A DNA stretch of 64,000 bases from the NCBI GenBank assembly GCA_030632885.1, contig DAOVTW010000016.1:1-64000 (forward strand), written 5' to 3'. The position numbers were made by a program, and so were the translations under genes. This stretch comes from JAIOSM01 sp023143455. GTDB taxonomy: Bacteria > Desulfobacterota > Desulfobacteria > Desulfobacterales > Desulfobacteraceae. How positions within the stretch are numbered: position 1 is the first letter of the stretch; every line of letters starts with the position of its first letter. Below the pieces are notes generated by a model. The model ran no database searches, was not told where the DNA came from, and saw nothing but the letters and a program-made list of their open reading frames with translations. Shown piece after piece: positions 59,030-64,000 of the stretch.

Positions 59030-59746
59030 ATGTTTAAGCAAGCAAAACAGAGTAGAGTTTTTCAGGATATTGTTGAACAAATCCAGGCTGCAATTCTCAA
59101 CAATACCTTTGAGCCCGGGAATAAACTTCCTTGTGAGCGTGAGCTAAAAGAAATGTTCAACACCAGCAGGAGCACTTTGAGGGAAGCTTTAAGAGTACTT
59201 GAACAAAAGGGGCTTATTGACATAAAACCGGGTGTATCAGGTGGCGCCATTGTAAAGAAAATCGATACTAACCCCATTACTGAAAACCTTGCACTTTTAA
59301 TAAAATCCGGTAGTATCTCTTTAAAACATCTATCAGAATTCAGAATTAAAATTGAAGCAAACATAGTTGAACTCGCCACAAAAAGAGCTGGTAAAGATGA
59401 TATAAAATCCATGAAAGCACTTTTAAAACAAGCAAAAAAGCTGCTCTTAAATGAGGATTTTGATGGGTTTTTGCAAATTGATAGGAAAATGCATACTTTG
59501 CTTGGTAAAATATCAGGTAATCCTGTGTTCCAATTCATACAAAAAACAATTCATGATAATATTCATAATTATTATGCTGAATACCTTCCAATGAACAAAG
59601 AAATTGCTCAGGAAAATTATACCGATTTCGATGTAATCATTGAAGCTATTGAAAATAAAGATAGCAAGAAAGCTTGTGAACAAATCATGGATCATGTCCA
59701 CAGATTTAATCTAAGAATGCAGCAGAAACAAAATATAATAGATTAA
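59030..59746 (+). CDS. GntR-family transcriptional regulator (FadR/FCD subfamily)
   Basis: A 238-residue regulator. The N-terminal winged helix is visible as IQAAILNNTFEPGNKLPCERELKEMFNTSRSTLREALRVLEQKGLI in continuous helices (about 15-63). The C-terminal FCD domain is all-helical, with conserved His/Asp positions (DFDGFLQIDRKMH, MDHVHRF). ATG 59030 is used; TTG 59024 is an in-frame alternative. Its stop overlaps that of the pseudo-receiver/TPR gene by three bases. It most likely binds the operator at 55662-55672. Confidence 0.9.
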   Translation: MFKQAKQSRVFQDIVEQIQAAILNNTFEPGNKLPCERELKEMFNTSRSTLREALRVLEQKGLIDIKPGVSGGAIVKKIDTNPITENLALLIKSGSISLKHLSEFRIKIEANIVELATKRAGKDDIKSMKALLKQAKKLLLNEDFDGFLQIDRKMHTLLGKISGNPVFQFIQKTIHDNIHNYYAEYLPMNKEIAQENYTDFDVIIEAIENKDSKKACEQIMDHVHRFNLRMQQKQNIID

Positions 59747-60753
59747 ACAATCCCAAGATCAATTGCTTTTAAAATCTGTTTTGCTTCTTTAAATTCGTGA
59801 TTCCTGTCAAGCGCTTGCTGGAAATATTTTTTTGCTTTTGAAGCATTCTTCATGTCCAGATAGAGTCTGCCAATATTATAGTAAAGATAAGACTCTTCAG
59901 GGTGGATTTTTAGTGCTTTTTTATACTGGCGAAGGGCAACTTCTGTATTCCCCTTTTTTCGTTGAATAACCCCCAGTGTATTATATATATTCAACGAGTG
60001 GGTACCTGATTCCAGAACTTCATTTAATACGTCTTCAGCAGAATCAAGCTTATCGGTTTCCATATAAATTTCTGCGGCAAGCTGCATGTGTTCTTCTGCC
60101 TTTTTTAAATCACCAATAAGCTTGTATGCCCGCCCCATTGCTTCATAAGCTTTGACAAAAAGCCTGTCTAATTTTGTCGCCTTTGAGAAAGCATCAATGG
60201 CTTCGCTGTGTTTACCCTGGGATGTTTTAATGTAACCTATGTTAAAATAATATTCAGGGATTTCTTTTTGATTCACAAGTACAGTAAAAACCTGTAGTGC
60301 TTTGTCATATTCTTTATTTTCTATAAGTTCAAGACCATGATCAAGTGTTTGTTGGGTCTGTTCTATTATTGGCTCTTTTACTTCTTTCAGGGATTTATTA
60401 ATTTTCTTTTGCATTGCCTCATTATCAAAAGGTATGACAAAAAGGCCGGTGACTCCAATCTGACCTGCTTTAAGAACCTTGATTTTTGTAAATGCAGGGT
60501 CGGTGAGAAAAAAAGGTATATCAGCCATCTGGTCTTCTCTTCTCAGAATTTTTAAAAGAGCAATGCCTGACATCTCTTTCATTTCATAGGAGCAGACAAC
60601 ACAATCAATTTTTTTTAGTTTCAAAAGAACCCATGCATTATCACCTCGGTCCGCCGTGAAGGTATTTTTATAACCTAGGTCTTTTAAAGAATGGTTAAGA
60701 TGATTTAATTGATTTTCATTATCATCAACCAAAAGTATTGATTTCTCATTCAT
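59743..60753 (-). CDS. pseudo-receiver domain fused to TPR repeats
   Basis: A 336-residue protein. Residues 5-120 form a receiver fold with intact D10/D11, but the phospho-acceptor position is serine (S55 in CVVCSYEMKEMSG) and the conserved lysine is isoleucine (I107 in LFVIPFD). It therefore cannot be phosphorylated in the usual way. Residues 135-330 hold about five TPR units (for example EYYFNIGYIKTSQGKHSEAI, VKAYEAMGRAYKLIGDLKKA, SYLYYNIGRLYLDMKNASKA). It starts 8 bases after the class I adenylate cyclase gene ends and probably acts as a scaffold with it. Confidence 0.88.
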   Translation of the reverse strand: MNEKSILLVDDNENQLNHLNHSLKDLGYKNTFTADRGDNAWVLLKLKKIDCVVCSYEMKEMSGIALLKILRREDQMADIPFFLTDPAFTKIKVLKAGQIGVTGLFVIPFDNEAMQKKINKSLKEVKEPIIEQTQQTLDHGLELIENKEYDKALQVFTVLVNQKEIPEYYFNIGYIKTSQGKHSEAIDAFSKATKLDRLFVKAYEAMGRAYKLIGDLKKAEEHMQLAAEIYMETDKLDSAEDVLNEVLESGTHSLNIYNTLGVIQRKKGNTEVALRQYKKALKIHPEESYLYYNIGRLYLDMKNASKAKKYFQQALDRNHEFKEAKQILKAIDLGIV

Positions 60754-60761
60754 TAGAGTTC

Positions 60762-62786
60762 CTATAATATATCTAAATACGGTCTTTTTTTTCCAGTGTT
60801 GAGCTGGTTAACCGAGGGTTTTGCATTCAGCCCATCATAACCTTTTTTTATCATATATACCACATCTGGATCATATTCTGAAGCTAATTGAAAAAAGAGT
60901 ATCTTTAAATCAGAGGCACTATATGTTATTATTTTTAAAGCTATCTTTTCGCATTTACTTTTAATAGTTGTATTCATGTCAAATTCCAAAACCTCTAAAA
61001 ACAGTTCTCCCCAGGTGTTCGAGGTCAGAATTTCTGCTTTCTTAAGCATATTTAGTCCTTCAAAGTTTTTAAATATCAGGAGTACCACTATTTTTTTCCA
61101 AACAGGTTTGGTTTCAAACTCATTATCAGATAAAGGCTTTAAAGGCTGGAGCACCAGATAAATCTTGTCAATATCAATTTGGTCTTTAGAGCTTTCAAAA
61201 AGCTTTAAATCTGTTTTCAGAACTATGGATGAGCTATACCGGTTATAGAGTTGATTTTCAATTATCCATCCCAATATTCCAAGTAAATGACTGTTGGAGT
61301 AAAGCAAGGGACTCTTTTTTTTGCTGGGCTGGGAGGGAATATACCAGGAAACCATGCTTCTATTTTTAATACAAATCGTCTCCATTATTTTTTGTTTTAT
61401 GTAAGTGGAGCATTCAGGAATTTTATTAGGTGATTTATTTAAACGCTCCTTGGTTTTGTTTTTAAGAATAGTCCAGTTTCTTTTTTCCTTGGACTGGTCA
61501 ATTTTAATCCCCTTCTTTTCAAGCTCTTTCATTGCTGTGCTGTACATTTCTACAAGTTGGTTTATCAGCACCTGCTCAATCAGAAGTTTTTCAGATTCAG
61601 ACCATGAGGTAAATGATAACAACTTACTTACCTGGGATTCTTTCAAGTTCCACTCCCTAATATACCTGTCAAAAAGCTTTTTTTTGGGTGAACCAATTTC
61701 AGGTATTGATACATTAGGATATCCACACAGCCGGAAAAATATGGCATTTTTAATCAGGTTTAAACCGTTTAGATCAATTTTTTCATAAAAAGATATGATC
61801 CGATCAAACAGAATTTTATATGGATCAACATTGTAATCATCGATTCCGGTTTTTGAATAATTATTTTTTATATTGTTGCATAATAAGCTTTGATTCTCTT
61901 TGCTATCAAATACGTAGCTGAATATCATTGATGACTTTATTAAAGCTTTGACAGGATCAAGCTTTGATTTGCAGATGTGCCACAAAAGTCCTTTTATGAC
62001 ATCTTCAAAGGTTGTAGATTCAATATCGCCAAGATCAATGAAATTATTACAAATGGATTGGAAGGATTTATGGGTAGAAATGGTTTTTATTAATGATTGA
62101 TAGGTTGTTAATTCGTCCAATTTGGAGGGTAGTATCGACCAGTACGGTATTTTACCTGCTATCATTAGAAATGTCCTGTAAAACTCCTCTTTTAAAAATA
62201 TTTTCGGTGCGATTAATGTTTCCTCGCCTTTAAATTCTGCATAACAATTGTTTTTAATATCCTCTTGATCCATTATAAAAAATGTCACTTTTTGGTTATA
62301 TTCTTCCATGCTGAATTTAACAATCTGTGCCAGCTTTTTTTCAAGAACATAATACCGTTCTTCTGAAAATAGTTTTTTATTGATTATCACCCAGTAATCA
62401 AAATCAGAACTCGCAGATTGTGTAAACGTTCCCAGACTCCCGATATGATAAAACCCCTGGATTGAAGGCTCATCAATGTTACACCTAAGCATGGTATTTT
62501 TCGATAGAAAACCGGTTTTTAATGCTTCTTTGTAGAAACCAGAATGTTCAAAATTCCAGATACCATGTGCAGTTTCCAAAGAATCTATAAAACCGGGAAA
62601 TTCGGGCAGGTTAATGTGGAGCAAAAAGGGAATTTGGGTAAAAAGTTTTAGTTTGTCCTTAGAAAGATAGCGAATGGCTTCTCTCATTCTAACTATATTA
62701 TAATGGGAAAACGAAGTCCTGTTTTCGAAAATTTGGTTTTTTACTTTTTCTGATAAATTATATTTTACAGTTGGCTCTGCTTTCAT
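60762..62786 (-). CDS. class I adenylate cyclase
   Basis: A 674-residue protein with the N-terminal nucleotidyltransferase domain of class I (CyaA-type) cyclases. The signature GSLGTFTQSASSDFDYWV (about 117-134) supplies the GS and DxDxW residues (D-F-D-Y-W). The KVTFFIMD strand and KEEFYRTFLMIAGKIPYWSILP helix match the family. A long helical remainder carries a CyaA-like C-terminal region, shorter than the 848 residues of E. coli CyaA. It should make cAMP, a second messenger less often discussed in sulfate reducers. It is operonic with the pseudo-receiver/TPR gene and divergent from the HDOD gene. Confidence 0.85.
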   Translation of the reverse strand: MKAEPTVKYNLSEKVKNQIFENRTSFSHYNIVRMREAIRYLSKDKLKLFTQIPFLLHINLPEFPGFIDSLETAHGIWNFEHSGFYKEALKTGFLSKNTMLRCNIDEPSIQGFYHIGSLGTFTQSASSDFDYWVIINKKLFSEERYYVLEKKLAQIVKFSMEEYNQKVTFFIMDQEDIKNNCYAEFKGEETLIAPKIFLKEEFYRTFLMIAGKIPYWSILPSKLDELTTYQSLIKTISTHKSFQSICNNFIDLGDIESTTFEDVIKGLLWHICKSKLDPVKALIKSSMIFSYVFDSKENQSLLCNNIKNNYSKTGIDDYNVDPYKILFDRIISFYEKIDLNGLNLIKNAIFFRLCGYPNVSIPEIGSPKKKLFDRYIREWNLKESQVSKLLSFTSWSESEKLLIEQVLINQLVEMYSTAMKELEKKGIKIDQSKEKRNWTILKNKTKERLNKSPNKIPECSTYIKQKIMETICIKNRSMVSWYIPSQPSKKKSPLLYSNSHLLGILGWIIENQLYNRYSSSIVLKTDLKLFESSKDQIDIDKIYLVLQPLKPLSDNEFETKPVWKKIVVLLIFKNFEGLNMLKKAEILTSNTWGELFLEVLEFDMNTTIKSKCEKIALKIITYSASDLKILFFQLASEYDPDVVYMIKKGYDGLNAKPSVNQLNTGKKRPYLDIL

Positions 62787-62892
62787 TTATAAATCGTTTG
62801 AAAATGTTAATCAAAAGGATTATAATGTGAAATTATATTATAGCGCGTATCCAGGACTATTTACAAGTTTGTTTTTAAATAATGGAGAGATA

Positions 62893-63909
62893 ATGAATAA
62901 TTACGATGTCCCCCATGAGGGCATTGAACTCGATTTGATTGATTTATCCCAGCTTAACCAGTCAAAAGAGAGCAAGGGTATAGGAAGGACACGTGTTGAC
63001 CCATTAGATCATAGAGTTTTTGTTAAATCACTTTTTGCAAAAATTGAAAATGATCAGTCTTTTTTAACATTTTCTCGTCAGATCAGTGATGTAAACAAAA
63101 TACTTTCACTGAAATACTCATCTGCAAGTGATATAGCGAATGTAATCCTTATGGATGTTGCACTAACTTCAAAATTGTTAATACTTGTTAATTCCTCCTT
63201 TTATGGTCAATTTTCGAACAAAGGCATTACAAATATCTCAGAAGCTATGATTATTCTGGGTACAGAAGAGATAAAACTTGCTGCTGCCAGCCTTAAAATT
63301 TATGAACTTATGAGGTCCATTGCTAGTATCCAAATTTTAAAAGAAAAAACAATCAAAGGGCTGCTGAGAAGTATAATTGCAAAACAGGTTGCAATGGACC
63401 AAGGGTATAAGGATATTGAAGCAATTCAAATCAGCGCAATGCTTTATGACTTTGGAGAATACCTGGTCGCCCTTTATGCGCCTGATAGATTTATCAGCAT
63501 TGAAATTGTAAAAACTGAGTTTGACCTTAGCCGAGAGAAGGCTTCTAAATCTATTCTGGGTGTTACCTACAGTCAGCTCGGAAGAGTAATCGCACAAAAA
63601 TGGCGCCTGCCCCAGGAAATAATTGATACCATGAGACCAGTTAACAAGCCTAAACATCCCTCAGCAGGGCTTTCCACCAAAGAATTGCATCAATATGTAT
63701 GTTTGTACGCAAATGACATCTGCGAAATAAAATATGAGAATGGTGAGAAAAACAAAAGTAAAAAAATTGTTCAAATCTCTTCAGCCTATAAAGGCATTTT
63801 TGATATACCTTCATCAAAGACAGCTGAGCTTCTCAGAAAGTCGTGGGAAAAAATTGTGAGGCATGCATCGCTGCTACAAATCAATCTAAATACTGATAAT
63901 TTGTCATAA
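62893..63909 (+). CDS. HDOD-domain signalling protein
   Basis: A 338-residue protein starting at ATG 62893 (MNNYDVPHEG), with GGAG 6 bases upstream; GTG 62827 is an in-frame alternative. Residues about 65-270 are an HDOD domain (FSRQISDVNKILSLKYSSASDIANVILMDVALTSKLLILVNSSFYG and NISEAMIILGTEEIKLAA in succession), which lacks HD phosphohydrolase metal residues. HDOD proteins regulate motility, type IV pili or second-messenger responses. It is divergent from the adenylate cyclase operon. Confidence 0.88.
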   Translation: MNNYDVPHEGIELDLIDLSQLNQSKESKGIGRTRVDPLDHRVFVKSLFAKIENDQSFLTFSRQISDVNKILSLKYSSASDIANVILMDVALTSKLLILVNSSFYGQFSNKGITNISEAMIILGTEEIKLAAASLKIYELMRSIASIQILKEKTIKGLLRSIIAKQVAMDQGYKDIEAIQISAMLYDFGEYLVALYAPDRFISIEIVKTEFDLSREKASKSILGVTYSQLGRVIAQKWRLPQEIIDTMRPVNKPKHPSAGLSTKELHQYVCLYANDICEIKYENGEKNKSKKIVQISSAYKGIFDIPSSKTAELLRKSWEKIVRHASLLQINLNTDNLS

Positions 63910-64000
63910 TACGAAAAAATAAAAATCATTAGATGTGGTCAACGTTAAAATCAGCCAACAAAAAAAGCCCTTTTAAAATGCAAAAAGCTCTTGTAAGCAA

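Noticed and set aside
63910..64000. Terminator at the right edge
   Set aside because: AAAAAGCCC and a partial complement are seen, but the pairing is poor and the window ends before any T-run can be judged.

Overview
The window comes from a low-GC sulfate-reducing bacterium, most likely a Desulfobacterota member of the Desulfobacter/Desulfobacula type (the genus is an inference). The evidence is dsrA-dsrB-dsrD-dsrN at the left edge, a periplasmic tetrahaem cytochrome c3, futalosine-pathway menaquinone synthesis (mqnD), fatty-acid/CoA oxidation modules and a TRAP-TAXI carboxylate uptake system. Almost the whole window is ordinary chromosome with short operons on both strands. No rRNA, tRNA, CRISPR array, intact insertion sequence or prophage was seen.

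Layout. 1-3.2 kb: dissimilatory sulfite reductase operon. 3.3-4.9 kb: cytochrome c3 and tatA-tatC on the minus strand. 5.1-11.8 kb: mqnD-tilS, then ftsH-folP-ybbR/cdaR-coaX. 11.9-13.8 kb: two single-domain receivers flanking a thioredoxin-fold/HEAT-like protein. 13.9-16.7 kb: lnt and prfB, the latter with its programmed +1 frameshift. 16.7-21.7 kb, minus: DUF2520 protein, panB, a PHP-UvrD fusion helicase and a CsaA-like protein. 22.0-23.9 kb: two small accessory genes separated by an attC-like hairpin, then a decayed DMT exporter. 24.0-31.4 kb, minus: universal stress protein, fused TRAP permease, TAXI binding lipoprotein, ADP-forming acyl-CoA synthetase and enoyl-CoA hydratase. 31.6-35.7 kb, plus: lipoprotein, Cache-type histidine kinase and NtrC-type regulator. 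35.7-39.5 kb: an accessory patch with a TetR remnant, an orphan KAP P-loop NTPase, cbiR and a LysE remnant. 39.5-44.5 kb: ispG-proS-rel and rpmB. 45-52.7 kb: lipoprotein, fadA/fadB-type beta-oxidation pair, an alpha/alpha-barrel protein and a dienoyl-CoA reductase-like flavoenzyme. 52.7-55.5 kb: orphan HigA antitoxin and pyrD-pyrK-pyrE. 55.7-59.7 kb: an iron-sulfur flavoprotein/DAO-type dehydrogenase pair with its GntR regulator. 59.7-63.9 kb: class I adenylate cyclase, pseudo-receiver/TPR protein and HDOD protein.

The most interesting system is regulatory. Three close matches to the sigma-54 -24/-12 promoter stand in front of the TRAP-TAXI genes, the CoA-ligase/hydratase operon and the lipoprotein-kinase-NtrC operon. 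They suggest a self-contained, autoregulated circuit for sensing, importing and CoA-activating an unknown carboxylic acid. A perfect terminator between the TAXI receptor and the permease probably sets their ratio. Two further local circuits can be read: a FadR(Bacillus)-type TetR operator on the fadBA promoter, and a textbook FadR/GntR operator (TNGTNNNACNA) on the flavoprotein operon that ends next to a GntR gene. Other points of note are the PHP-zinc-UvrD fusion, a receiver domain lacking its phospho-acceptor Asp beside an adenylate cyclase, loss of cdaA beside cdaR, and the KAP NTPase lying among gene remnants.
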